A DNA stretch of 64,000 nt, from the NCBI GenBank assembly GCA_963676635.1, contig OY781105.1:496001-560000 (forward strand). Reading direction: 5' to 3'. This document shows positions 23,741 through 32,902 of the stretch, piece by piece. The notes beneath the pieces are model-generated. The model had not been told where the DNA came from. It ran no database searches and saw nothing but the letters and a program-made list of their open reading frames with translations. The stretch is from GCA-002708315 sp963676635 (lineage in GTDB: Bacteria > Bacteroidota > Bacteroidia > Bacteroidales > F082). The position numbers and the translations under genes were made by a program. The number at the start of each line of letters is the position of its first letter. Within the stretch, counting starts at the first letter, position 1.

Positions 23741-24622
23741 TTATTCGATATCTATTAATTCCACTTCAAAAACAAGTGTAGAATAAGGAGGAATACTTCC
23801 ACCACCTCTTGTTCCGTATGCAATTTCAGAAGGAAGTATAAGAACCGCCTTACCACCTTTACGCATCATTGCGATTCCTTCATCCCAGCCTTTAATAACC
23901 TGTCCTTGTCCCAAAGTAAATTCAAATGGCTGTCCACGTTCATAAGAACTATCAAATACAGTACCATCAAGCAGCATTCCTTTATAATGAACTTTTACTT
24001 TCTGTCCTGATTGTGGTGAACTACCAGTACCTTCTTTTGTATCTATAAAGTAAAGACCACTTGCTACTGGCTGTGCATCAGGATAATTTTCAGCAAGATA
24101 ATCATTCCTCTGGATAGATTCCTGTGCTTTCATTTGTTCCAGTTCTGCTTCCTGTGATTTTTTAAACTCTTCTTCATTCTGGATATTATTCATCTTAATT
24201 GTGAAGTACAGATTTTTGATTGTATCAAGACCCGGTGGTAAAGCACTCATTCTGAAAAGCTTGGTAAATACAGAGTCAGCATTACATATAAATGTTGCAC
24301 TGTCACCTATTGACATCAGACTCATACCTTCATAGATATCACCCTGAAAAACAGGATCAATCATAGGCAGTTTCATAGCCTGAGGAATATCCTTACTATT
24401 AAAAAATACAGAATCTTCTGTTCCATAAATCATATCAATTGTAAGATAATCACCTACTTGTGGCTTAACAGTTTCGTTTCCCTTAACATGGAACTTATAA
24501 TACAGTCCATCGTCAGTTTTTTCATAACCATCAAATTTGCTGTCACCTTTTTGTTCACATGATACAAATCCTGTTGCAATAGCAACTAACATTGCAAAGG
24601 TTATTAATGTTGTTTTTTTCAT
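23741..24622 (-). CDS. Lipoprotein with degenerate plus canonical FKBP domain
   Basis: The 293-residue lipoprotein (lipobox VAIATGFVSCEQKG) has an N-terminal diverged FKBP-like unit (DYLTIDMIYGTEDSVFF, FQGDIYEGMSLMSIGDSATF). An EEFKKSQEAELEQMKAQES helix links it to a canonical FKBP domain: VKVHYKGMLLDGTVFDSSYE, LGQGQVIKGWDEGIAMM, AVLILPSEIAYGTRGGG and YSTLVFEVELIDIE. The aromatic pocket residues are kept, so prolyl isomerase activity is expected. The domain order duplicates part of the neighbouring 443-residue protein, which suggests that both arose by tandem duplication. Confidence 0.88.
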   Translation of the reverse strand: MKKTTLITFAMLVAIATGFVSCEQKGDSKFDGYEKTDDGLYYKFHVKGNETVKPQVGDYLTIDMIYGTEDSVFFNSKDIPQAMKLPMIDPVFQGDIYEGMSLMSIGDSATFICNADSVFTKLFRMSALPPGLDTIKNLYFTIKMNNIQNEEEFKKSQEAELEQMKAQESIQRNDYLAENYPDAQPVASGLYFIDTKEGTGSSPQSGQKVKVHYKGMLLDGTVFDSSYERGQPFEFTLGQGQVIKGWDEGIAMMRKGGKAVLILPSEIAYGTRGGGSIPPYSTLVFEVELIDIE

Positions 24623-24631
24623 TATAAAGTA

Positions 24632-25177
24632 TTATTTAATATTAGTAACTTTCAATTCAAAAATGATTGTAGACCTTCCCGGTATTTTATTTTCATCTCC
24701 TTTAAGGCCAAAAGCAAGATGCGAAGGTATAATAATTATTGCTTCGTCGCCCTGCCTAAGATTTAAAATTGCTTCCTCCAGTCCGGAAACAACACCACCA
24801 TGACCAATTTCAAAAATCATAGCACCCTCACTATCTGACGAATACACTACATCACCCGTAATTAACTTTAATATGTAGTCCAGTGTAATTATTTTACCTT
24901 CTTTGGCCTTTTCTCCTTTACCGTTATTTATAATTTCATATAATACACCTGAGCCTGTTTCTTTAACATCGAGGTTATGGCGTTTTACGTAGTTGTTGAT
25001 TTCACGTTCCTCGCTATTTACTAAATACCTGTTAGCTTTCTCCAGCGATTCTTTCTGCAATCCATTATCAACAGGTTTATTTTGTCTATTGCTTTCTGAA
25101 TTACATGCCCCTATAAACACTACTATTAATATCACTAGTAATACAGAAACACTGTTATTTTTTCTTTCAAAAATCAT
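24632..25177 (-). CDS. FKBP-type prolyl isomerase lipoprotein (GldI-like)
   Basis: The 181-residue protein has a lipobox signal peptide (LIVVFIGACNSES). Its single FKBP domain is recognised by KIITLDYILKLITGDVVYSS, HGGVVSGLEEAILNLRQGDE, IIIPSHLAFGLKGD and STIIFELKVTNIK. The stretch before it (RYLVNSEEREINNYVKRHNL) and the position after a DHH phosphoesterase resemble gldI of gliding Flavobacteria. Here the function is simply envelope protein folding, perhaps of T9SS clients. It starts 2 bp after the nrnA stop. Confidence 0.85.
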   Translation of the reverse strand: MIFERKNNSVSVLLVILIVVFIGACNSESNRQNKPVDNGLQKESLEKANRYLVNSEEREINNYVKRHNLDVKETGSGVLYEIINNGKGEKAKEGKIITLDYILKLITGDVVYSSDSEGAMIFEIGHGGVVSGLEEAILNLRQGDEAIIIIPSHLAFGLKGDENKIPGRSTIIFELKVTNIK

Positions 25178-25179
25178 AA

Positions 25180-26211
25180 CTATAAAGTCAGCTTATAATT
25201 AAGATCATTTTTATACTCTTCTAATACATCCTTTAGCTTTGTAATAACCTCCTCAATGGATTCACTTAGCTTTCCTCCTGCTGCATTCTTATGACCACCA
25301 CCATTAAAATGTTCCCTTGCAAGAGCATTAACAGAAAACTCACCTTTCGACCTGAATGATAATCTGATAGTGTTATCCTTTTCTGTTAAAAGAACAGAAA
25401 GATTTACTTTATCCATTGACAAAGGATAATTAACAATACCCTCTGTATCACCTACTTTATATCGATAATTACGCAAATCGTCCTTTGTAAGATATATTAA
25501 TGCAGTGTGAAGTTCTTCCCATACTATCATTCTCTCTGTAATAGAAAACCCTAATAACCTCAGCCTGTTTTCTGAGAAAGTATCATAAATCAGTTTGTGT
25601 ATTTTCTGGGCGTCTACTCCTTTTTCAACAAGTTTAGCAGTTACAGTGTATGTTTCAGGCCTGTTACATGAGAAACTAAATGATCCCGTATCTGTTACAA
25701 TTCCTGTATAAATAGCCTCAGAAATCTGCTTATCAACAAGATTTACATCGCCCATCATTTCAATAAAATTGTATACAAGTTCACCAGTGGATGAAGTTTC
25801 TGTTGTAGTATATGAGTAATCAAAATCTTTTAATTCCGGATCAACATGGTGATCTATTAGTACTCTTGTCGTTTCTATTGTCTGTATTATTTCTGTTAAA
25901 GCTCCTAAACGATTCAGTGCATTGTAATCCAGACTAAATATTACATCAGACTCTTTCATAAACTTTTGCACTAATTTTGCTGACCTGTTATAAATCAGAA
26001 TTTTGTCAGAATATGGCAGCCATCTGTAGTAATCCGGGAATTTATTAGGAACAACCATTACAACATCATTTCCCAATTTTCTAAGATAATGATACATGGC
26101 AAGTAATGAGCCTATTGCATCCCCATCAGGATTTGTATGTGAAGTAAGTACAATTTTTACTTTGCTGTTAATTAATTTCTTTAATGTATCTATATTTCCG
26201 GATATTAACAT
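25180..26211 (-). CDS. nrnA: DHH-DHHA1 phosphoesterase, NrnA-type nano-RNase/pAp phosphatase
   Basis: The 343-residue cytoplasmic enzyme degrades short oligoribonucleotides and dephosphorylates pAp. Metal-binding DHH-domain motifs are visible: TSHTNPDGDAIGS (motif I), FSLDYNALNRLG (II), VLIDHHVDPE (III) and TDTGSFSFS (IV). The DHHA1 substrate-binding domain ends in the GGGHKNAAGG motif (about residues 307-316). The length is normal. It is the first gene of the operon with the three FKBP lipoproteins. Divergent rpsP starts 321 bp away, and the intergenic DNA must hold both promoters. Confidence 0.93.
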   Translation of the reverse strand: MLISGNIDTLKKLINSKVKIVLTSHTNPDGDAIGSLLAMYHYLRKLGNDVVMVVPNKFPDYYRWLPYSDKILIYNRSAKLVQKFMKESDVIFSLDYNALNRLGALTEIIQTIETTRVLIDHHVDPELKDFDYSYTTTETSSTGELVYNFIEMMGDVNLVDKQISEAIYTGIVTDTGSFSFSCNRPETYTVTAKLVEKGVDAQKIHKLIYDTFSENRLRLLGFSITERMIVWEELHTALIYLTKDDLRNYRYKVGDTEGIVNYPLSMDKVNLSVLLTEKDNTIRLSFRSKGEFSVNALAREHFNGGGHKNAAGGKLSESIEEVITKLKDVLEEYKNDLNYKLTL

Positions 26212-26532
26212 ATATGCTTTAAAATGTGAATTGCAAAGATAATTGAATTGTTTAGTTATTAACCTTTATACTGTTTGTATTCAATAATTTTAATATGAAT
26301 TTACAATGTTGAGAACCAACTGACATTCAAACTGATAATTGTTGGTTATATTACAAATCCCGACAAAATATAGTATTAAATAATGTTAATAGGCAGTCTA
26401 CTGCCACTCAATATTGCTACAAAATAGAATTTTATCTATTAAATTAAAGAAAAAGCTTTTTTTTTTAGAAAAATTTATGCAATTTTGCAGCCGTTTTTAA
26501 AATAAAGTTATCAACTTAATAATTAATTAGTT

Positions 26533-27120
26533 ATGCCAACAAAGATTAGATTATCACGACATGGTAAAAAACACAAAGCATTTTATCATATCGTTGTTGC
26601 GGATGGTCGTGCACCCCGGGATGGAAAGTTTATTGAGAAGATTGGCACATATAATCCCATTAGCAACCCGGCAGAAATCGTGCTGGATTTTGACAGAGCG
26701 CTTGATTGGATTCAAAAAGGTGCTCAACCTACTGACACAGCGAGAGCTATTCTCTCTTACAAAGGTGTTCTTATGAAAAATCACCTCTTAAAAGGTGTTG
26801 CCAAAGGAGCATTAACAGAAGCTGAAGCTGATGCTAAGTTTCAGAAATGGATGACTGAAAAAGAAGCTAAAGTTGCTTCTGCTAAGTCAAACGTTGACGA
26901 AAAAGTCAGAGCTGAGAAGAAAGAGAGGTTAGATGCTGAAGCTAAGATCAACGAAGAAAGAGCTGCTGAACTTGCAAAAAGAAAAGCAGCGGAAGTTGAA
27001 GCTCAGGTTGAAGCAGCTAAACAAGCCGAAGGAGAGACAAAAGAAGAAGAAGCAGTGGAAGCAGAAGAAAGTAATGAAGCTGCAGAACCTACTTCTGAAG
27101 AGACAAAAACTGAAGAGTAA
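26533..27120 (+). CDS. rpsP: 30S ribosomal protein S16 with long C-terminal tail
   Basis: The N-terminal about 80 residues are canonical bS16 (PTKIRLSRHGKKHKAFYHIV, VADGRAPRDGKFIEKIGTYN). Helices and a highly charged Ala/Glu/Lys-rich extension (about 110-195) follow, as usual in Bacteroidota S16. The protein assembles early into the 30S body. A -7-like element (CAATTTTGCAGCC, about 26479-26491) precedes the gene, and a strong terminator follows at 27138, so it is monocistronic. Confidence 0.96.
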   Translation: MPTKIRLSRHGKKHKAFYHIVVADGRAPRDGKFIEKIGTYNPISNPAEIVLDFDRALDWIQKGAQPTDTARAILSYKGVLMKNHLLKGVAKGALTEAEADAKFQKWMTEKEAKVASAKSNVDEKVRAEKKERLDAEAKINEERAAELAKRKAAEVEAQVEAAKQAEGETKEEEAVEAEESNEAAEPTSEETKTEE

Positions 27121-27137
27121 TTTATTTTACTCAAACA

Positions 27138-27172
27138 AAAAAAGCCTGGCAGTTATGTCAGGCTTTTTTATT
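27138..27172 (+). terminator. Terminator after rpsP
   Basis: AAAAAAGCCTG paired with CAGGCTTTTTT around a short loop. Symmetric A/T flanks let it serve also the convergent minus-strand gene ending at 27182. Confidence 0.92.
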
Positions 27173-27181
27173 TCCCATTTA

Positions 27182-29113
27182 TTATAAAAATGTAATTTCT
27201 GTACGACGATTTGCTGCCCGGCCTTTTTCCGTGTCATTTGTACTGACTGGTTCTGTTGATCCTTTTCCATTAAATGACAACCGACTAGCTTTAACGCCAT
27301 TGTTTATCAGGTAATTATATACTGACTTAGCTCTCTCTACTGATAATTTTTTATTATAATCATCATTACCTTTATTATCTGTATGTCCGGTTATACGAAT
27401 TCTACTTCCCGGATTTTCATTAAGCACTCCCACTACTTTATCTAATTCATTTTTCGATGAAGGTAATAAATTACTCTTGTTGAATTCAAAATATATATTA
27501 TTGAGAATAAGTTGTTTATTACTTCCTACTGGTATTAATTCAAAAGTCTTTGAAACTGTATAATCATCGGCGTTAGTATCGTTAAGATTGATGTTTTCCG
27601 ACAAAAACAGATAGCCAGGATGTGAAATGTTAAAAGCATAATCAATATCGGGGAACAGCACAATCAGAAACTCTCCTGAGACACTATCTGATACTGTTGA
27701 GTTAACAATATTCAGATTTTCCAGATTTGTTATTTCAACCTTTGCGTTCAATGGTGTTAATGTTTCTTTATCTATCACCTTGCCACTTATATAGGCTATC
27801 TTTTGTGGCAGTATTTCAGGAGGATTATTAAACCGGTATATGTCATAATTTCCATAACCTCCTTCCCTGTCGCTGCTTATCCAGCTTGTTTTGCCATCAA
27901 GACTAGTAAATATATTTATCTCGTTATCTTCCGTATTTATAGGAACTCCCAGATTATCTGCATTAGACCAAATTCCTGTTTCATCCTTCCGGGAAATAAA
28001 AAGATCCATACCACCAATTCCCATATGACCATTGGATGAGAAATATAATGTTCTGCCGTCTGCATGAATAACCGGCGACATTTCATCACCTGTAGTGTTT
28101 ATACTGTCACCCAGATTAACAGGGGGACTCCAACTGCCATCATTAAGAATAACCGACATCCATATATCTGAGCCTCCCTTACCCCCTGCCCTTTTAGATG
28201 CAAAATACAACTTCTTTCCATCAGATGATATAGATGGTTGTGACTCCCAGCCACTACTATTTATACTACTCACAGCAATTGGCGTTTGCCATATGTTTCC
28301 TGTCTTTTCTGATACATATAAATCACAGCTACCTTTACTTCCCGGCCAGTAACAGCCTGTTAAAAACATTTTCCTTCCGTCTGCGCTAAGATTTACACTC
28401 CCGGTATTAAACCCCTCCATCCATTTCTCGTTAATCATCATTGGAGGCTGCCACAGACTGTCGTTATTTACTGAATAATAAAGATTTTCGTCATATCTCC
28501 TGCCACTACCCGGATTCTCCTTTAATACACGACGGGTATACATTAGATAACTACTATTGCTATTCAAATAATTTACATATTCATCACTCGTTGTGTTTAC
28601 AGGAGCACCAATATTTTCCACAACAATCGGAAGAGGATTTGAGTATTCCTTTAACAGGAAAGCATTCCTTTCAATAGCAGTGTTTAACAGCAAAGCCATG
28701 TCACGCGTGATATTTTCATTGTTATCTAAAATGCCATAATATTGTCCGGCCTTTTGGAAGTTATAAATACTCTGATAAAGGTTACCGAGAAAATAATAAA
28801 CTGGTATATAATATAAGGAGTCGATTGAAAGGGCATATTCATATGATTCTATGGCAGAATTTATACTGTTAATCTCTGTATATGCATCACCAAGAAGTAA
28901 CCAGGCTTCAATAAAATTATTGTCGTATGAAACGGCTTTGTTCAGATATTCCACAGCTCCTGCTGTATTATTAACTCTGTATTCACTTACAGCCTTCTCA
29001 TATTGTTTCAGAGCCTTTTTATTTCTTGTGGAAAGATTAACCTGTGAAAATAAACTGGTAACCAGACAAACAGATAAAAAAATGAGAGATAAATATTTCA
29101 CAGCACACCTCAT
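27182..29113 (-). CDS. OmpA-family protein with TPR, PD40 repeats and carboxypeptidase-like domain (PorE-like)
   Basis: The 643-residue protein starts with a signal peptide (LIFLSVCLVTSLFSQ). TPR motifs occupy about 35-135, followed by WD40-like PD40 blades (about 170-420; SVNLSADGRKMFLTG, QPSISSDGKKLYFASKR, SPVIHADGRTLYFSSNG). A CarboxypepD_reg-like domain follows (ISGKVIDKETLTPLNAKVEI, about 440-510), then an OmpA peptidoglycan-binding domain (IYFEFNKSNLLPSSKNELD, ITGHTDNKGNDDYNKKLS, GKGSTEPVSTN, RAANRRTEI). This domain order is that of PorE, a T9SS component anchoring the machinery to peptidoglycan. Several paralogues usually exist, so orthology is not certain. Its start overlaps the stop of the glycosyltransferase by one base. 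Confidence 0.85.
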   Translation of the reverse strand: MRCAVKYLSLIFLSVCLVTSLFSQVNLSTRNKKALKQYEKAVSEYRVNNTAGAVEYLNKAVSYDNNFIEAWLLLGDAYTEINSINSAIESYEYALSIDSLYYIPVYYFLGNLYQSIYNFQKAGQYYGILDNNENITRDMALLLNTAIERNAFLLKEYSNPLPIVVENIGAPVNTTSDEYVNYLNSNSSYLMYTRRVLKENPGSGRRYDENLYYSVNNDSLWQPPMMINEKWMEGFNTGSVNLSADGRKMFLTGCYWPGSKGSCDLYVSEKTGNIWQTPIAVSSINSSGWESQPSISSDGKKLYFASKRAGGKGGSDIWMSVILNDGSWSPPVNLGDSINTTGDEMSPVIHADGRTLYFSSNGHMGIGGMDLFISRKDETGIWSNADNLGVPINTEDNEINIFTSLDGKTSWISSDREGGYGNYDIYRFNNPPEILPQKIAYISGKVIDKETLTPLNAKVEITNLENLNIVNSTVSDSVSGEFLIVLFPDIDYAFNISHPGYLFLSENINLNDTNADDYTVSKTFELIPVGSNKQLILNNIYFEFNKSNLLPSSKNELDKVVGVLNENPGSRIRITGHTDNKGNDDYNKKLSVERAKSVYNYLINNGVKASRLSFNGKGSTEPVSTNDTEKGRAANRRTEITFL

Positions 29114-31074
29114 TAGTTACCAAGCTTTCTAATGGCAAAAAAGATAATATTTATATCTTTGGCCGGACTATAATCTCTGGCATACAATAGATTAAGCTGG
29201 CTTATTGTTTCATCTTCTCTGTTATTAAACTTCACTGAGTCCAAGGGATTTAACACCCCTTTCTTTATCTTTGGAAGTTTATGTTTTTGCTTTTTCAGAG
29301 GATAGAAACCCACCCATGTTTTTTTTCCAAAGAACACACGGAAAATATTGAGAAAGAAGTTGCCCGGATTCCTTTGAAAGAAAACCAAAACAGGCGACAA
29401 TCCCAGGAACAAAACACTAAAGAAAACATCAAGAAACCTCTTGTTCCTTCTGTTAGCTACTTTGTCAACAGCATTAATATCAACAGTGTACAGATCACCC
29501 CTTGTATGAATAGAGTTACTGCCAATAATTGAAAGACTGTCTTCAGGAGCAATCTTAAAATCCACTCCTGCAATCTGCCATTCAGTCATTTTATCGATAA
29601 TCCTTTGATGAGAAATACTTTTAGAACAAAAGATTACTTCATCAATATCATAAATTCTTATAATATCAACCATTTGGGATATACTCCCAATAAAATCTTT
29701 ATCATTATCAAGATTTTCCTTTGCACTCACAATACCTGTAAATTCAGGCTTTATATATGATTGCTTAAGAAGCCCGTCAACCCTTTCAGCTTCTTCTTTA
29801 TCACCAATAATAATAAATCTGTGACTCCTGTTTTCACCAATGCTTATCCATTTAACTTTAAAAAGATACATGATAAACCTTATGAGAGGCAGCACAATAC
29901 TACCAGCAGCAGCACTAAGAAGTATTAATGCTCGCGAAAAGCGTATACTTTCAGGCAATAATGCATAAAGCACCAGAATTACAATAGTACCTGCCAGCAT
30001 CCCGGTAATTGACTTTTTCACTCTAACGGGTCTGTCGTAACCACCTGCAAAATAAATTGACAGAAGCCATATTACAACATACGCAGGTATTATATAAAAC
30101 AGCAACTCCTGAGGGAAGTCGCCACCTTCGGGGTATATCTGCGTTCTTCTCCATAAATCTTTCACAAGAAATGTTGTAGTAAACAGTGCAACTGCGTCAA
30201 GTATTGGTAATATGGATTTGTTAAAAAACCGCGTTAACAAAGCCATAGAAGCACTAAACCAAATAGCTATATTAATAAGAAGTGTAAACAGTCGTGCGTT
30301 TTTCTGAGAGAAATGCTTCCGGGCAAATATCACCATCGCATTATAAAAAACCAACACATAATTTACACTACCCTTTTTTGTACTCTCACCTTTGTAGTGA
30401 ATAATTCTTGTTTCAGGATAGTAATAGTTGTTAAACCCTGCCTTTATAACTCTATAGCTAAGATCAATATCCTCGCCGTACATAAAAAAGTCTTCATCCA
30501 ATAAGCCAATTTTATCAAGAACACTCTTTCTCATTAGCATAAAAGCACCAGGAAGTATCTCTACTTTATGTATTTCATTGTTATCCAAATGACCAAGGTG
30601 ATATCTGGCAAATTTGCTGCTTTTGGGAAACAATGAACTTATTCCCGACATTTTATAGAACGCAACGATTGGAGTAGGTAATCCCCGTTTGGATTCAGGA
30701 AGAAACTTCCCCGAGCCATCAACCATTTTCACACCTAAAGCACCTGCATCAGAATGTGAGTCCATAAAATCAATTACCTTTTCAAAAGTATCATGTTCAA
30801 CAACAGTATCAGGATTAAGAATAAGCACATATTCACCTTTGGACATCTTAATCCCCTGATTATTAGCAGTTGAAAAACCTACATTCTTCTTGTTTTCAAT
30901 AAGAATAACATCAGGATACTTGCTCTTCACCATTTCATTAGAACCATCAATTGAGTCATTGTCGACTACAATTATCTCTCCCTTTATGTTTTTCAGAGCT
31001 GTTTTTACAGAGCTCAGGCACTGATCGAGAAAGTACTCAACATTATAATTTACGATTACAACTGATAATTTCAT
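29113..31074 (-). CDS. GT2 glycosyltransferase fused to membrane and CoA-binding-like domains
   Basis: Residues 1-260 are a GT-A family 2 glycosyltransferase of the WbbL/rhamnosyltransferase type: VVIVNYNVEYFLDQCLSSV, IVVDNDSIDGS, NVGFSTANNQGI, LNPDTVV, and GEDIDLSYRVIKAGF with the catalytic ED region. Residues about 262-415 hold several membrane segments. Residues about 420-530 resemble the nucleotide-binding N-terminal domain of polyprenyl-phosphate glycosylphosphotransferases (HRFIIIGDKEEAERVDGLL, IYDIDEVIFCSKSISHQRI). The tail NKRFLDVFFSVLFLGLSPVL copies the first helix of a bacterial sugar transferase, but its catalytic part is missing. It probably acts in surface polysaccharide synthesis at the inner membrane. 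Confidence 0.85.
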   Translation of the reverse strand: MKLSVVIVNYNVEYFLDQCLSSVKTALKNIKGEIIVVDNDSIDGSNEMVKSKYPDVILIENKKNVGFSTANNQGIKMSKGEYVLILNPDTVVEHDTFEKVIDFMDSHSDAGALGVKMVDGSGKFLPESKRGLPTPIVAFYKMSGISSLFPKSSKFARYHLGHLDNNEIHKVEILPGAFMLMRKSVLDKIGLLDEDFFMYGEDIDLSYRVIKAGFNNYYYPETRIIHYKGESTKKGSVNYVLVFYNAMVIFARKHFSQKNARLFTLLINIAIWFSASMALLTRFFNKSILPILDAVALFTTTFLVKDLWRRTQIYPEGGDFPQELLFYIIPAYVVIWLLSIYFAGGYDRPVRVKKSITGMLAGTIVILVLYALLPESIRFSRALILLSAAAGSIVLPLIRFIMYLFKVKWISIGENRSHRFIIIGDKEEAERVDGLLKQSYIKPEFTGIVSAKENLDNDKDFIGSISQMVDIIRIYDIDEVIFCSKSISHQRIIDKMTEWQIAGVDFKIAPEDSLSIIGSNSIHTRGDLYTVDINAVDKVANRRNKRFLDVFFSVLFLGLSPVLVFFQRNPGNFFLNIFRVFFGKKTWVGFYPLKKQKHKLPKIKKGVLNPLDSVKFNNREDETISQLNLLYARDYSPAKDINIIFFAIRKLGN

Positions 31075-31150
31075 AAATCTTAATTAATTGCGCAAATATA
31101 CACACAATGCATTACTAATACATATTGACACACTGTGAGCATAAACGGTT

Positions 31151-31657
31151 TTATGACTTTTTTGTTTTATATGATTTTGATTTCTTTACATAATTAAAAG
31201 TGTCTCTGCGCGACACCAGATAAGGCATACTAATACCAAATGACAGAGCCAGAAGAACAAACACCGCTGTTAACCCGTTTGTAGCAGCATTTGAAATTAG
31301 TTGAAGTATGCTATCATGATCGTTTTCTGATGATAACTTAATAACGGCAATCATCATTTTATATAGAAATACACCAGGAACCATTGGAATAATTGAAGGA
31401 ATTGCAACAACAAGTGGTGGTAACTGTCTTCTCACTGCTATTATCTGGCAAAGTAAGCCTATTAAAGCTGCTCCGAAGAATGAAGCTAGTATTATATTCA
31501 CATTAAAGGATAAGAACAAGAATTTCACAGCTACTCCAGCTGATCCCAGATAGAAAACACTTAACAATGACCTTTTGGGAACGTTAAACATTATAGCAAA
31601 GCCTAATGCTGCCAAACCTCCCATTAATCCTTTTATAATAATGATTAAGTATTCCAT
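31151..31657 (-). CDS. Threonine/serine exporter small subunit (ThrE_2/DUF3815)
   Basis: The 168-residue membrane protein has about five hydrophobic segments (MEYLIIIIKGLMGGLAALGF, FYLGSAGVAVKFLFLSF, IILASFFGAALIGLL, NGLTAVFVLLALSFG). PPLVVAIPSIIPMVPG is the conserved pore-helix motif of the family. I place the start at 31657 (MEYLI) rather than 31684, because that ATG overlaps the TAA of the partner gene (TAATG) and removes an unlikely leader. Together with the next gene it forms a split ThrE transporter. Confidence 0.88.
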   Translation of the reverse strand: MEYLIIIIKGLMGGLAALGFAIMFNVPKRSLLSVFYLGSAGVAVKFLFLSFNVNIILASFFGAALIGLLCQIIAVRRQLPPLVVAIPSIIPMVPGVFLYKMMIAVIKLSSENDHDSILQLISNAATNGLTAVFVLLALSFGISMPYLVSRRDTFNYVKKSKSYKTKKS

Positions 31658-32424
31658 TATAAGTGATAAATTAGTATTGAACAAATCATTCCAAGTCCGA
31701 TCATAAAAGATATAATAAGTCCGTTAACAACTCTTAGCAGTCCGTTAAGAAGATTACCATCAATTAAATCATTTATTGAGTTAATCAATGGAACTCCAGG
31801 AATAAGAAATAAAACAGATGAAGCAAAAGCCGGGTCTACGTTGTTCCCTGTAAGATGATGCGAAAATGCCCCGGCAACCATTGTAGATGTAAACGCAGCA
31901 AGAAAAATAACCAGATATGGATTATAACGCATCCCCGATACTTTATCTTTTACAAAGAATCCTGCCATGGTTGCAAGAAAAGCTACAGATGTTGCAATAA
32001 GACCTCCCCCAGCAATTAAACAAAACATTGCCCCTGCAAGTGAGACTAAAAACATCCTTAACAGGAATTTATATTGAGGAACTTTAGTAATGGTATCCAA
32101 CTCATTTTCATACTCATCCAAAGAACAGGGATTCAAATCAATATTCAGGCTCAACCTGCTTATTCCTGATATAATAGAGAAATTTACTCCCAGATGATCT
32201 GTCCTTTTTACACTGTTAAACACCGGATCATGATCTTTATTAAGTAATGTAAGTGTAAGAGCCCTGTGAGTAATCAGTAAATCATTGTAAAATCCGTAAG
32301 CATGGGCAATTCTTTCAATGGTAATGCGTATTCTGCTGCTCGAAGCACCACTGGCAAGCATAAGCACGCCAGTCTGCAAAAGTAACATACCCAGCCTGTT
32401 AACATTTACGTTCATGTTGTCCAT
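31657..32424 (-). CDS. Threonine/serine exporter large subunit (ThrE/DUF1212)
   Basis: The 255-residue protein has the soluble N-terminal region of DUF1212 (LLLQTGVLMLASGASSSRIR, ALTLTLLNKD) and a membrane half with segments such as FLVSLAGAMFCLIAGGGLIA, YLVIFLAAFTSTMVAGAF and SSVLFLIPGVPLINSINDLI. GVPLINSINDLIDG is the typical pore motif. The family exports Thr, Ser and other small solutes across the inner membrane. It is coupled to the small subunit by a one-base overlap. Confidence 0.9.
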   Translation of the reverse strand: MDNMNVNVNRLGMLLLQTGVLMLASGASSSRIRITIERIAHAYGFYNDLLITHRALTLTLLNKDHDPVFNSVKRTDHLGVNFSIISGISRLSLNIDLNPCSLDEYENELDTITKVPQYKFLLRMFLVSLAGAMFCLIAGGGLIATSVAFLATMAGFFVKDKVSGMRYNPYLVIFLAAFTSTMVAGAFSHHLTGNNVDPAFASSVLFLIPGVPLINSINDLIDGNLLNGLLRVVNGLIISFMIGLGMICSILIYHL

Positions 32425-32630
32425 ACATAAAAATATAATTTTATAAAATTACTAATTAACATAACAACATACTAATAAATTTGTCATTTTATACAGATTA
32501 AGCCAAAAGCTATCTAATCTGATGTTTAGGAAAACAATTTATTCATAAAAACCAATAATTTAATTATATCTATTATGCAATTTTTTATAAGCTGACAAGT
32601 TAGTATTTTCTTGCTCATAAAACATATCCT

Positions 32631-32784
32631 TGATGCGCATCAAAAGTCATCCTGATGCGCATCAAAAACTATCCTGATGCGCATGAGAATCGTTTCTGAT
32701 GCGCATCAGAATATTAATTTCACAAAAGAAAATTTGCAATGACACAAAAGAAAATTTGCATTGACACAAAAGAAAATATATCTA
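32631..32784 (-). repeat. 22-bp-period modular array B (7 units)
   Basis: Units start at 32631, 32653, 32675, 32697, 32719, 32741 and 32763, exactly 22 bp apart. The first four carry the perfect palindrome TGATGCGCATCA (third unit with one change, TGATGCGCATGA) and a 10-bp spacer. The last three carry CACAAAAGAAAATTTGCA, whose complement holds the TTTTGTG core. On the minus strand the order is three TTGTG-type, then four TGATGCGCATCA units, the same as in array C. It lies between pbpC and the ThrE gene, both on the minus strand. The rest of the gap 32425-32902 is AT-rich and empty. Confidence 0.9.
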
Positions 32785-32902
32785 ATCAGTTTTTAAAGTA
32801 GGTTTTCACAGATTATGGCAACAATAACTGGTTCTAAGAGAGTTTTAGATGTATCTTTAGTCCTTAATTAATACAAATTACATAATAAGAGAAGAACAAC
32901 TA

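Noticed and set aside
31658..31684. Upstream start of the ThrE small subunit
   Set aside because: It would overlap the partner gene by 28 bp; the TAATG overlap at 31657 is the usual arrangement.
32631..32784. CRISPR array or coding repeat
   Set aside because: A 22-bp period is too short for repeat plus spacer, the 10-bp spacers resemble one another, and 22 is not a multiple of three with stops in all frames.
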